From a bacterium (lineage in GTDB: Bacteria; SAR324; XYD2-FULL-50-16), in the NCBI GenBank assembly GCA_018830885.1, contig JAHJRI010000364.1:1-64000 (forward strand): a DNA stretch of 64,000 bases, read 5' to 3'. The notes under the pieces are model-generated. The model saw nothing but the letters and a program-made list of their open reading frames with translations, searched no databases and was not told the DNA's origin. The translations under genes and the position numbers were made by a program. Position 1 is the first letter of the stretch; each line of letters begins with the position of its first letter. Shown here in pieces: positions 1-9,522 of the stretch.

Positions 1-2
1 AT

Positions 3-887
3 GTTGTTATTCTCAAAGGGGGTAGCGAAGCAGGGCATTCAAACCGTGTTTTATTCGAACTGATCGAGCAGGTTCTGGAGACATATCACCTCCAGGGTGC
101 TGTAAACCTCATTGAAACCCGGGAGGATGTCGCCGGGCTGCTGCAGCAGGATGATCTGATCGATCTCATTATTCCCCGGGGCAGCAATGCGTTTGTCCGC
201 TATATCCAGGATAACACTAAAATTCCAGTTCTCGGGCACTCCTCCGGCATTTGTCATATCTATCTGGATGAAGACTGCGACCGCCAAAAAGCGGTATCAG
301 TGACACTCGATGCAAAATTGGATTACCCTTCAGCATGCAATGCCGTTGAAACTTTGCTGGTGCATGAAAAAATAGTTGAGACGGTACTCCCTGAGCTGCT
401 CATGGAGCTGAAAAATAAAAATATTCGGTTGATTGGCTGCGTACAATCATGCGCGATCGCCCATCGTCTAAAAATTGACATGGAACCGGCTTCAGATGAT
501 GATTGGCAGACAGAGTATTCCGATCTCATTCTTGCCGTCAAGATCGTTCCGTCCATGGAAGAGGCGGTAGCCCATATCAATTCCTACGGCTCACATCATA
601 CAGACAGCATCATCACAGAAAACACTGCCGCTGCGGATTATTTCTTGAAACAGGTTGATGCTGCCTGTGTTTTTCACAATGTCTCCACCCGTTTCTCAGA
701 CGGATATGTGTTCGGGCTCGGGGCGGAAGTCGGCATCAGCACCAATAAAACCCATTCCCGGGGACCCGTCGGGCTGGAAGGAATGGTGATTTACAAATAC
801 CTATTGAAGGGCAACGGACAAATTCGCGGTGCATTTTCAGGCAAGAGTGGCCTGCCGTTCCTCCATGTTCCGCTTCCCTTGGATTGA
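3..887 (+). CDS. proA: Glutamate-5-semialdehyde dehydrogenase (gamma-glutamyl phosphate reductase), 5' truncated by window edge
   Basis: Reading frame is open from base 3 (VVILKGGSEAGHSNRVLFELIEQVLE...LIIPRGSNAFVRYIQ...VLGHSSGICHIYLDEDCD) and continues into the listed ORF (DSIITENTAAADYFLKQVDAACVFHNVSTRFSDGYVFGLGAEVGISTNKTHSRGPVGLEGM), which is typical ProA. Confidence 0.96.
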   Translation, partial: VVILKGGSEAGHSNRVLFELIEQVLETYHLQGAVNLIETREDVAGLLQQDDLIDLIIPRGSNAFVRYIQDNTKIPVLGHSSGICHIYLDEDCDRQKAVSVTLDAKLDYPSACNAVETLLVHEKIVETVLPELLMELKNKNIRLIGCVQSCAIAHRLKIDMEPASDDDWQTEYSDLILAVKIVPSMEEAVAHINSYGSHHTDSIITENTAAADYFLKQVDAACVFHNVSTRFSDGYVFGLGAEVGISTNKTHSRGPVGLEGMVIYKYLLKGNGQIRGAFSGKSGLPFLHVPLPLD

Positions 888-909
888 TTGCCTCATTATT
901 GACCGCATT

Positions 910-1506
910 ATGCAAGATCGTCAGAAGCTTCTCCATCTCCTGGATAAAATAAAAACCCAGCTGGAAGAAGCGCCAGAACTGAATGGGGTTTCAACGGCCG
1001 ATCTGGAAAAGAATCTTCAGGCGATCTCTGACTGCCTGAAACCTGTTAAACCAGGACCTGCAACAGACTCAATCATTCATATCTGGAGTGATGGCGCTTG
1101 TTCAGGAAATCCAGGTCCAGGCGGCTGGGGAACGATCATTCTCAGGGATGGTGTGAAACAGGAGCTTTCAGGATACCATCACCTGACAACCAACAATATC
1201 ATGGAAATGACCGGTGCATTGGAAGGAATTCGCCAAACGCCGGAAGGCTGCCGGCTGATAATCACCTCCGACAGTCAGTATCTTGTAAAAGGAATGACAA
1301 CCTGGATGAAAAGCTGGAAAAACAAGAACTGGAAAAAAGCGGACGGGAAACCGGTACTGAACAAATCGATTTGGATGGCACTGGACAAGGAAGCCGGGCT
1401 CAGAGATATTCAATGGCAATGGATCAAGGGACATGCCGGCCACCCGCAAAATGAACGATGTGATGAACTGGCCAGAAATGCGATTGCCAAAGGCGTAAAA
1501 ACGTGA
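910..1506 (+). CDS. rnhA: Ribonuclease HI with about 50-aa N-terminal extension
   Basis: IWSDGACSGNPGPGGWG...NNIMEMTGALEGI...ITSDSQYLVKG...WIKGHAGHPQNERCDELA; ATG at 910 preferred over 829 because 829 lies inside proA. Confidence 0.93.
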   Translation: MQDRQKLLHLLDKIKTQLEEAPELNGVSTADLEKNLQAISDCLKPVKPGPATDSIIHIWSDGACSGNPGPGGWGTIILRDGVKQELSGYHHLTTNNIMEMTGALEGIRQTPEGCRLIITSDSQYLVKGMTTWMKSWKNKNWKKADGKPVLNKSIWMALDKEAGLRDIQWQWIKGHAGHPQNERCDELARNAIAKGVKT

Positions 1507-1510
1507 TTCT

Positions 1511-4348
1511 TCAGCTCGTGATCATTCTGGTGTAATCCCGAGCCAACTCCCTCTCTTTTTGCGAGTATTTGTCTGCAGGATGATGCGTATGGAGGCTGTT
1601 GGGATTGATCCAAAATGAAACACCGGTCTCACCTGGATTATGGATGTTGATATTGTTGTCGGCAAAAAACCCCTTGATGGTATCCTGGATCTCCAAACAT
1701 TCAAAAAAGAGATCGATGTTCTGATACATCTCCTGCGCCCTTCTTTCTACTGTTGGATGATCTATTTCATCAACGTACCAGGTTTTCAGGTTATCCCGGT
1801 ACATAAACGATACCCTACCATACTCTAATAGATTCAAGCAGATAAATACGTTGACAATCTCCTTTTCCTTGTAGATACAATCCCGGAAATCGAATTCCTG
1901 GGGCGGAAATGCCTGGTCAATGTTGTCCACCAAACGATCCACAATATCCGGCCGGATATAGGCCCATTTATCTGCAGATGCCTTTCCAATCTCGGTGTGA
2001 CCCACAGAGTATTCCAGGTGGGTTCGACTCTCCTTCAACGTGCCTTTGTTCAGGACACCATAGTATCCGTTCAGAATGCAGTGGGCAATTCCATGCAGGA
2101 ACGACTCATGCTCAAACAGATCCACTTCATCAGGGAGATGATCCAGCATGCCAAATGTATCGTAGCGGCTTTCGGCCAGCGTACTCTTTTGGATGGATCT
2201 GAAAAACCATTTGTGCTTATTGTTAATGCCAATCTGCAACCGGCCCCGTGGAACCTTCAAGTCGGTCAGGATATCCCTGCGAATAACGTTTCGGGGAGGA
2301 TTGAAGTTTTTCTCATAATAGTGATACCAGATTCTGTTTTCTTCCTGATTGGTCTGATCCTTTCCTCCATACTCATCGACATACCGCTGGATCCGTTTCA
2401 TGGACCGTTCGAAAAGAAACTTCAAGTCTTTTTCGAAATTGATTACAGATCCCACTTCACCATTACTGATATGTTCCAGAAACCGTCGTTTACTGATCGG
2501 AAATGCCTTTTTTAGAAACAACCCCAGCACCTTTTCACGATACGTGACCAGCTTGGTCTTTTCCCTCATATTGACAAAAATATCGGAAATCTTCATATGA
2601 AGGGCAAATCCCAGATCAATAATGCGTGAGATCAGGTCTTTCTCCTTCTGATCTGTAATTCTCTTATTTTCGGGTCCAAACCCTATTTTCAATGCCTTAT
2701 ACCGCAGCCACCAAGGATCCTGCCTTAGTGAAGGAAATTTTTTTTCCATTTTGAAGATCTCTTCAATGGGCAGTCCACCAGGGTAGTCCTCTTCCCCCAA
2801 AACTTCATCCTCTTCCTCCTCTTCCCTTTTTTTCTCTACCGTTATTTCAATCCCATAATCATCATAAAAGTCATCCAGTAATTCGTCTTCCTCCACATCA
2901 TCATCCGACTCGAGTTCTTTTTCCTCTATGGTTTCAGCAAAAAAACTCCCCGCAAACTTGTCCAGTTTCTTGGGATCCTTAATCAATTCAATGACCGATG
3001 AATTGAAACGGGGATCGAACAGCATTTCCAGCCTCAGCAAATTCAGCGTAGCCTTGGGAAGATTTCCTGAAGAGGCTTTGAAAGATTCCCAATAGACGGC
3101 TCCTGAATGTGCCGTCATATAGTCACTGGTCAGCGGTGGCGTTGCGCCCAGATCCACAAGGTTCTTTTTTAAATGATCAAAAATATCGATGGAAGAAAAT
3201 CGAATGTAGTCGATCAACTGTTCATATTCGGTCTGATTTGCATTGACACTGGAGGGCATCAGAAAATGAATGGGAATCATCGGTGAAAACTGAATTCCCG
3301 GCATCAGCACCTCATAGTTCAGGATCAATTCATATGCAGACCCGGATGCTTCTTTAGACTCCAGGGTAGTCCCATGTTTTCCGGCACGGTAGTCATCATT
3401 TGAATAAGCAAAGAGATAAACTTCGGCTTTCGGGTATTTCTTCTGAACATAGTTCTGTATTCTTTTTATCTTGTCTTTCAGCAGTTTTTCTTTTTCAGAT
3501 CGCTCTTTTTTGAGGCAGATTTTCGAATGCAGCTTGACCATTCCGATCAGCTCATGGGTCAATTTCTGCAGGGATTCGTCATTAGTTAGCGCAGCCTTCA
3601 ATACGGCTCTTTTGCCCTGAACAACAATATTGTATATCAATGGAAAACGGCTCTTAAAATTTTGATGACCGGCCTTCACCAGTTGGTTTCTGATGGTTTC
3701 CGTTTTTAGGTCATCACGGCTGAATTTTTTAACGATTCTGTACTTGTTCGAAAAAAATGAAATCAACTGATTGGTTTTGGATTTCAGCTGGTCATCAGAA
3801 AGGCTCTCTTTGTCAAACAGGAATGGCTCCAACTCATACTGTACCTGCAAATCCAGGTCTGAAGCTGTCTCTTTGTGGCTGACGGTTCCGATGGAACCCA
3901 GAGAGGCGATACTGTATATGGGGGCAAAACCAGATTCCTCAAAAACCACTGCATCCATATCCGAATGGACAAATATATCAAACTGGTTTCGAAAAATAGG
4001 TGAGAGTTCACTAATACCGACGACTCCTGAAGGTGCATTTTCAACATAGAGTGAAACCGTCTCTTCATATTCCACCTCTTTTGGGACATCGTGAACCTTT
4101 TCGATACGAGTGGAGATAAATTTATGCTCTTCATATTTCGGATCGTTCACATGCAGGAAAAAGATCACTTCAAACAGCGCTTTTTTCATATCCTCTGAGA
4201 ACAGCGAAAAAGCAAGTTCCATCCTGCTGTCATTGAAGTTCTGAAAAAACTCGAGGCCCTCCTCAACCGACTGTTTCAGTTCGTTTTGTCTTTTTTCATC
4301 CAGTCTAACTCGCTTATGTAATTGATCGAATAAGCCCACTTTTATCAC
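1511..4348 (-). CDS. Class I adenylate cyclase-like (CyaA-family nucleotidyltransferase) protein with acidic insert
   Basis: SLGSIGTVSHKETASDLDLQVQ nucleotidyltransferase motif; SGSAYELILNYEVLMPG and SGAVYWESFKASSGNLPKATLNLLRLEML resemble class I CyaA catalytic region motifs. Confidence 0.65.
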   Translation of the reverse strand: MIKVGLFDQLHKRVRLDEKRQNELKQSVEEGLEFFQNFNDSRMELAFSLFSEDMKKALFEVIFFLHVNDPKYEEHKFISTRIEKVHDVPKEVEYEETVSLYVENAPSGVVGISELSPIFRNQFDIFVHSDMDAVVFEESGFAPIYSIASLGSIGTVSHKETASDLDLQVQYELEPFLFDKESLSDDQLKSKTNQLISFFSNKYRIVKKFSRDDLKTETIRNQLVKAGHQNFKSRFPLIYNIVVQGKRAVLKAALTNDESLQKLTHELIGMVKLHSKICLKKERSEKEKLLKDKIKRIQNYVQKKYPKAEVYLFAYSNDDYRAGKHGTTLESKEASGSAYELILNYEVLMPGIQFSPMIPIHFLMPSSVNANQTEYEQLIDYIRFSSIDIFDHLKKNLVDLGATPPLTSDYMTAHSGAVYWESFKASSGNLPKATLNLLRLEMLFDPRFNSSVIELIKDPKKLDKFAGSFFAETIEEKELESDDDVEEDELLDDFYDDYGIEITVEKKREEEEEDEVLGEEDYPGGLPIEEIFKMEKKFPSLRQDPWWLRYKALKIGFGPENKRITDQKEKDLISRIIDLGFALHMKISDIFVNMREKTKLVTYREKVLGLFLKKAFPISKRRFLEHISNGEVGSVINFEKDLKFLFERSMKRIQRYVDEYGGKDQTNQEENRIWYHYYEKNFNPPRNVIRRDILTDLKVPRGRLQIGINNKHKWFFRSIQKSTLAESRYDTFGMLDHLPDEVDLFEHESFLHGIAHCILNGYYGVLNKGTLKESRTHLEYSVGHTEIGKASADKWAYIRPDIVDRLVDNIDQAFPPQEFDFRDCIYKEKEIVNVFICLNLLEYGRVSFMYRDNLKTWYVDEIDHPTVERRAQEMYQNIDLFFECLEIQDTIKGFFADNNINIHNPGETGVSFWINPNSLHTHHPADKYSQKERELARDYTRMITS

Positions 4349-4456
4349 CCGCAGTAATCAGAAGATTTAATTATCATCCGTTTCGACATATCTATATCAA
4401 CACCTTACCGATTTCGGCAATATCGGTTTTATCAAAGCACGTTAGTCTCGATTTTA

Positions 4457-5818
4457 TCATTCAGGTGCTCCTGCACGATTCCATGCTTCTAAAAACTCGC
4501 CTACAAGATATAAAGATCCTGCTACTACAAGCAAATCATGATCTGGCAGGGAACTATCCATTTCACTGGTTACAAGGGATGGCGTTTTCCTGCTTGGAAG
4601 CACATTCAGTCTTTTTTTGATCAACGCCAGGGAAATGCTTTCACCCGTTTCAGCGCGGTCATTGTCGATTTCCATGGGAATGAAAGTGATGTTTGTACAG
4701 TCAAAAGAATTAAATATCGAAAGAAACTGCTTATTCTTCATCCATCCCAATGCCCAAAAAATCCTTTTTCCTGAATACTCCGCTGTCAGATATGTGAGCA
4801 GGGCGTGCATTCCGGATACATTGTGCGCCCCATCAAGCAGAACCTTTTTTCCCTTTCCCAGATATTGCATCCTTCCCGGCCATCTCAGATTCCCAAGGGT
4901 CCGTCCAACAGCAGATTCGCACAACTGTTTCTCATCAGGAACAACATGGAAATAGACCGCCAATGCGGTCATGATATTTTCAAATTGATGGTCTCCCAGC
5001 AGACCGACTGATGGCACCTGGACTCTTTTTTTCTCCCATGAATCCGCATCTAACTGATACTTATACCTGTTGAACGAAAAGAGAAGATCACCCGCCTGCT
5101 TCTCTATACGAAAATCCTTCGGGTATCCATGAAATTCATATCCATTGTTTTTACAGTAAGTCTGTATTGTTTTAGTCACCATTGCCTGTTGGGGTGCAAC
5201 AAATACAGGGGTGTTCTTTTTGAGAATACCCAATTTTTCCATGGTGATTTGCTCAATCGTATTCCCCAGATACTCCTGATGATCCAAGGCAATACGAGTC
5301 AGGACACATGCCAAAGGATGCTCTATTACGTTGGTCGCATCCAGTCTCCCCCCCAGACCGGTCTCTAGAATAATAAAATCTACACCTGAACGATCAAACA
5401 GGACAAATGCCATGGCCAGGGCAAATTCAAAAAAAGTGGGATTCAGCTCTCCATCCGTGGATCCAGGCCGAGAAAGATCCAGATTAATGTCACATCCCTG
5501 ACACACATACCTGAATGCCTCGTTCAGTCTTTCATCATCGATGGATTGCCCGTTGATACGAAAGCGCTCGTTGAAGGAGATCAGATGAGGAGAAATGGTG
5601 CTGCCGGTTGTATATCCACTGTCAAGTAACAGCCTTTCCAGGGTGACCAGGGTGGAGCCTTTTCCATTGGTACCGGCGATATGAATAATGCGTGGATGCC
5701 GGTGCGGATTCCCAATTTTACTGAGCATTGCCCTGATAGTATCCAGACCCAGTTTGATGTTAAATTCACCTAACCGGTATAAAAAATCTAGGTAGGCTGA
5801 ATACACATCAGTCCTCAA
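4457..5818 (-). CDS. folC: Bifunctional folylpolyglutamate synthase/dihydrofolate synthase
   Basis: IHIAGTNGKGSTLVTLERLLLDSGYTTGSTISPHL; FIILETGLGGRLDATNVI; KKVLLDGAHNVSGM. Confidence 0.94.
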   Translation of the reverse strand: MRTDVYSAYLDFLYRLGEFNIKLGLDTIRAMLSKIGNPHRHPRIIHIAGTNGKGSTLVTLERLLLDSGYTTGSTISPHLISFNERFRINGQSIDDERLNEAFRYVCQGCDINLDLSRPGSTDGELNPTFFEFALAMAFVLFDRSGVDFIILETGLGGRLDATNVIEHPLACVLTRIALDHQEYLGNTIEQITMEKLGILKKNTPVFVAPQQAMVTKTIQTYCKNNGYEFHGYPKDFRIEKQAGDLLFSFNRYKYQLDADSWEKKRVQVPSVGLLGDHQFENIMTALAVYFHVVPDEKQLCESAVGRTLGNLRWPGRMQYLGKGKKVLLDGAHNVSGMHALLTYLTAEYSGKRIFWALGWMKNKQFLSIFNSFDCTNITFIPMEIDNDRAETGESISLALIKKRLNVLPSRKTPSLVTSEMDSSLPDHDLLVVAGSLYLVGEFLEAWNRAGAPE

Positions 5819-6821
5819 CTTTTAGAGGACGTGTCATCAAGTCTTTCAGGCTTTCCTGCAAGGATTTGTTCTCATAAATGACCTGATAAATGCCGTTGCA
5901 AAGCGGAAGATCAATTTGATATTTTTGAGAAATCGCATGAACGGCCTTGGTTGTATAGTATCCCTCAGCAACGGTTCCAGCCATGGTTGCCAGTATATCA
6001 GATACCGATTCACCTCTGCCGAGACGTTTTCCGAAGTTTTTATTGTGGCTGCTTTTAAGAGAGTAACAGGTCAGGGCCAGGTCTCCCAGACCGCTTAGAC
6101 CATATAGCGTGTCCAGAGAGACGTCCATATGTTGGCAAAAGCGTTTCATTTCGGCCAGTCCCCGAGTTACCAGAACTGAGGTAACCTCTTCAAACATCCC
6201 CAGACCGTCAGCAACACCGGCGATAATCGCATAAATATTCTTCAGTGCTCCCAGTAGCGCAACGCCTTTAACATCAAAACTGCGATATACCCGAAAGGCA
6301 GGGCTGCTGAACATCTGCTGCAGTTTCAAGCCTGTTTCCTCATCCTTGCACGCCAATGTCTCTGCAGCCGGAGTCGTCTCGCTGAGCAGCCCCTCCGGAA
6401 AACAGGGTCCTCCGAGATGGGCAATGGGGTGATCCGGGAATAGTTCAAAGATAATTTCTGGCACAGTTTTTAGTGTCTCTCTCTCAATACCCTTGTTTAT
6501 GCTGACTAATACTGCATTCGGTCGTAACTGATCAATGTGCTCCAGAACGCTTCGCATGAAGGCGACCGGTATGGCTATGATAACAATCTGCGCCATCGCG
6601 ATTGATCGATTCAAATCCAATTCAAAATTGATTTTCCCATTGCAACTGAAACCCGGCAGGTTTGGCGCCACATCGGTTTCAATCAACTGATCGTACTCCT
6701 CCTGAAGATGACACTGTAGTGTCACATCCAGGCCCTTTCGACTGAGGTATATTGCCATTGCGGTTCCCCAGCGACCGGCCCCCAAAACCGTGATTCTCTG
6801 CAACTGGCTATCCTTTGACAT
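5808..6821 (-). CDS. gpsA: NAD(P)H-dependent glycerol-3-phosphate dehydrogenase
   Basis: VLGAGRWGTAMAIYLSRKG; LGGPCFPEGL; GALKNIYAIIAGVADGLG; GLSGLGDLALTCYS; 11-bp overlap with folC. Confidence 0.95.
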   Translation of the reverse strand: MSKDSQLQRITVLGAGRWGTAMAIYLSRKGLDVTLQCHLQEEYDQLIETDVAPNLPGFSCNGKINFELDLNRSIAMAQIVIIAIPVAFMRSVLEHIDQLRPNAVLVSINKGIERETLKTVPEIIFELFPDHPIAHLGGPCFPEGLLSETTPAAETLACKDEETGLKLQQMFSSPAFRVYRSFDVKGVALLGALKNIYAIIAGVADGLGMFEEVTSVLVTRGLAEMKRFCQHMDVSLDTLYGLSGLGDLALTCYSLKSSHNKNFGKRLGRGESVSDILATMAGTVAEGYYTTKAVHAISQKYQIDLPLCNGIYQVIYENKSLQESLKDLMTRPLKVED

Positions 6822-6837
6822 GAATATCCTGGTAAAT

Positions 6838-6870
6838 AAAAAAAAAGGGACAGTTGTAGAAACTGTCCCT
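6838..6870 (-). terminator. Intrinsic terminator downstream of tRNA-Leu
   Basis: AGGGACAGTT-GTAGA-AACTGTCCCT (10-bp perfect stem, 6846-6870), followed on the minus strand by a run of T (6838-6845). Confidence 0.85.
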
Positions 6871-6924
6871 CAGAATGACGCTCATTTTCCCATGACTTGG
6901 AAGGATATCTCCCCTTGAATTTGG

Positions 6925-7009
6925 TACCGAGAGCCGGAATCGAACCGGCACGGCCGCGAAGCCACTGGATTTTGAATCCAGCGTGTCTACCAATTTCACC
7001 ACCTCGGCA
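6925..7009 (-). tRNA. tRNA-Leu, anticodon CAA
   Basis: Reverse complement TGCCGAGGTGGTGAAATTGGTAGACACGCTGGATTCAAAATCCAGTGGCTTCGCGGCCGTGCCGGTTCGATTCCGGCTCTCGGTA; 85 nt, long variable arm, anticodon loop TTCAAAA, GGTTCGATTCC T-arm; CCA not encoded. Confidence 0.95.
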
Positions 7010-7472
7010 ATTCATTAGGATTTTAGTTGCCCGGCATCAAACTGTCAACTTCATTCGTTCATGTCAATCAAGTGTTTTCAGATGCTAACCGCCATTTATC
7101 CCGGTATATTTCCTGTTTTTTTATATCTCCTCAGAGAAGGCAAGCACCAACCGCAATCCAGTCTCAAAAACACTTATCAAGCAACGCCGTTGAATCACAC
7201 CGGTTAACTGGTCGCAAACGCAATCAACTGACTTGTATCATTGATATAATACTGTTAAATTTAATTAACGAACATATTAAGGGGGAGGAAAAGAAACAAT
7301 ATCGCAAAGGCAGCAAGAACCATGCATCCTTCGAAAAAGTACAATTGGTCTTTCATTTCAGCTAAAAATATCTCATTTTATGCCGGATAACCCGGCGAAC
7401 AGGTTAACGTATATCATTGCATCGGTGCGGGTTTTGAAAAATAAATCGAAATAAACCAACAAAGGAGTAACT

Positions 7473-8705
7473 GTGGATTTTTTTGAGGATTTAATTGCGG
7501 AACGGTTAGGTGGAAAAAGTTTTGGAAAATCAACCGAGATTTATAAGTTCGAAAAAATTAAACGAGCAAAAGCGGAAGCCACATCCAAATATCCCGATAC
7601 CCCCATTCTTGACTTGGGTGTCGGTGAACCGGATATACCCGCTGATGCAGCAGTTGTCCGTGCGCTGGCTGAAGAAGCGGGAAAGCCTGAAAACAGGTGG
7701 TATTCAGATAACGGAATCCTCCAATTTCAGGAAGCTGCAGCAACATATCTGGAAAAAGTGTATCAGATTTCGGATATCGATCCCAAAAAGAATATAATCC
7801 ATGGTATTGGTTCAAAACCAGTCTTGGCTTTTCTACCCATCTGTCTGATCAATCCGGGTGATGTCACACTAGCGACTACACCCGGCTATGGTGTCACATC
7901 AACCTATACCCGATATCTGGGTGGTAGTGTTTATAACATGCCATTGACGAAAAAAAACGATTTCTTCCCTGATTTCTCAGCAGTCCCTGAAGACATCTGT
8001 CGGAAGGCAAAAATCTTGTATATTAATTATCCAAATAATCCAACAGGACAGGTTGCCACAAAAGAATTTTTCAGTTCTGTGGTTCAGTTTGCGAAAGCAA
8101 ATAAAATTGCCGTGATTCATGACGCTGCATATGCCGCTGTTGTCTTCGACGGATATAAACCGTTGAGTTTTCTCTCCGTGGACGGTGCCAAGGATGTTGG
8201 CATCGAAGTTCATTCTCTGTCAAAAGCCTTTAATATGACAGGTTGGCGCATGGCTTTCGTTGCCGGGAATGAGAAGATCGTCAGCGCTTATGGAACGGTC
8301 AAAGACAATACCGATTCCGGTCAATTCAGAGCCATTCAAAAAGCAGGTATCCAAGCATTAAATCACCTTGAAATTACGGATAAAACCTGCGAGCGCTATT
8401 CAAGACGATTTGATCTGCTGATCACTGCGCTTAAGGAAATCGGTTTTGAAGCTGATAAACCCAAAGGTACCTTTTACTGCTACGTCCCGGCACCAAAAGG
8501 TGCTGGATCCGATATAACCTTTAACAATGCAGAAGAGGCATCCACCTTCCTGATCAAGAATGCGTTGATTTCAACAGTTCCCTGGGATGATGCCGGGCCA
8601 TTTTTAAGGTTCTCCGTCACATTTAACGCGACTGGTTATGAAGCAGAAAAACGGGTCATTGAAGAGCTGAAAGTCAGATTGATGAAACTGGATCTAAAGT
8701 TCTAG
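7473..8705 (+). CDS. dapL: LL-diaminopimelate aminotransferase
   Basis: LDLGVGEPDIPAD...YINYPNNPTGQVATKEFF...HDAAYAAVVFDGYKPLSFLSVDGAKDVGIEVHSLSKAFNMTGWRMAFVAGN; GTG start after AAAGGAG RBS. Confidence 0.93.
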   Translation: MDFFEDLIAERLGGKSFGKSTEIYKFEKIKRAKAEATSKYPDTPILDLGVGEPDIPADAAVVRALAEEAGKPENRWYSDNGILQFQEAAATYLEKVYQISDIDPKKNIIHGIGSKPVLAFLPICLINPGDVTLATTPGYGVTSTYTRYLGGSVYNMPLTKKNDFFPDFSAVPEDICRKAKILYINYPNNPTGQVATKEFFSSVVQFAKANKIAVIHDAAYAAVVFDGYKPLSFLSVDGAKDVGIEVHSLSKAFNMTGWRMAFVAGNEKIVSAYGTVKDNTDSGQFRAIQKAGIQALNHLEITDKTCERYSRRFDLLITALKEIGFEADKPKGTFYCYVPAPKGAGSDITFNNAEEASTFLIKNALISTVPWDDAGPFLRFSVTFNATGYEAEKRVIEELKVRLMKLDLKF

Positions 8706-8731
8706 TCAGCCAAAATAGACCATTGGTCATT

Positions 8732-8771
8732 TTCATCAGACCTGATAAAAACTCGTCTCAGGTCTGATGAA
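8732..8771. other. Perfect 14-bp inverted repeat downstream of dapL (RNA 3'-end hairpin without U-tract)
   Basis: TTCATCAGACCTGA (8732-8745), 12-nt loop, TCAGGTCTGATGAA (8758-8771). Confidence 0.8.
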
Positions 8772-8829
8772 TCATCCGGAACACGACACCCGCAAGCGAC
8801 TCAACGGTTTCTATGATTAACACCAACCC

Positions 8830-9522
8830 TTGCTAATGTCCCACAAAGACTCATTTAAGAAACGGTCGCTGTCGTTCTTTACGCCCAGAATCATTCGGAT
8901 CATGATTCTTATGCTGGGTTTGACGTATAAAAAAGTCTGGGTTGGTCTGGAAAATCTGGATAATTTAGAGCAATCCAATCAGAACTGGATTTATGCCACC
9001 TGGCATAATAACATCCTGATGGACGCCCTGATCCTGAAAAATCAGAACCTGATCGCTCTTGTCAGTGCCAGTCCCGATGGTCGAATGGCGGCGCGCGTAT
9101 TGGAATTGATGGGCAACCAAACTGTTGCCGGTTCGTCGTCCCGGGATGGAACCAAAGCACTGCTGACGATGATCAAGCGCATCAAGTCCGGACAAAAAGG
9201 GGCTATCACCCCGGATGGTCCGAGAGGACCCCGATACAAGCTGCAGGAAGGAATCATCTTCATTTCGCAAAAAACAGATGCACCTCTGGTACCCATCCAT
9301 ATTGAAGCAACCAGACAATGGATATTTGAAAAAAGCTGGGACAAACACAAGCTTCCAAAACCCTTTGCAACGGTAGTGATCAGCGTGGGAAAACCTTATC
9401 GGATACCCCAACGACTCAGCAAAGTCGAACTGGAAAAAACGATGATTGAATTTGAACGTAAAATGCTGGAAAACGTTAATTTAGCTATTGAAATTACAAG
9501 TAAAATAAAGGAAAACCGATGA
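8830..9522 (+). CDS. Lysophospholipid acyltransferase-like protein (DUF374 family)
   Basis: IYATWHNNILMDALI; VSASPDGRMAARVLELMGNQTVAGSSSRDGTKAL; ITPDGPRGPRYKLQEGIIFISQKTDAPLVPI. Confidence 0.85.
   Translation: MLMSHKDSFKKRSLSFFTPRIIRIMILMLGLTYKKVWVGLENLDNLEQSNQNWIYATWHNNILMDALILKNQNLIALVSASPDGRMAARVLELMGNQTVAGSSSRDGTKALLTMIKRIKSGQKGAITPDGPRGPRYKLQEGIIFISQKTDAPLVPIHIEATRQWIFEKSWDKHKLPKPFATVVISVGKPYRIPQRLSKVELEKTMIEFERKMLENVNLAIEITSKIKENR

Noticed and set aside
7222-7250. TATAAT at 7245-7250 as dapL promoter
   Set aside because: No convincing -35 hexamer at proper spacing; distance to the start is over 200 bp.
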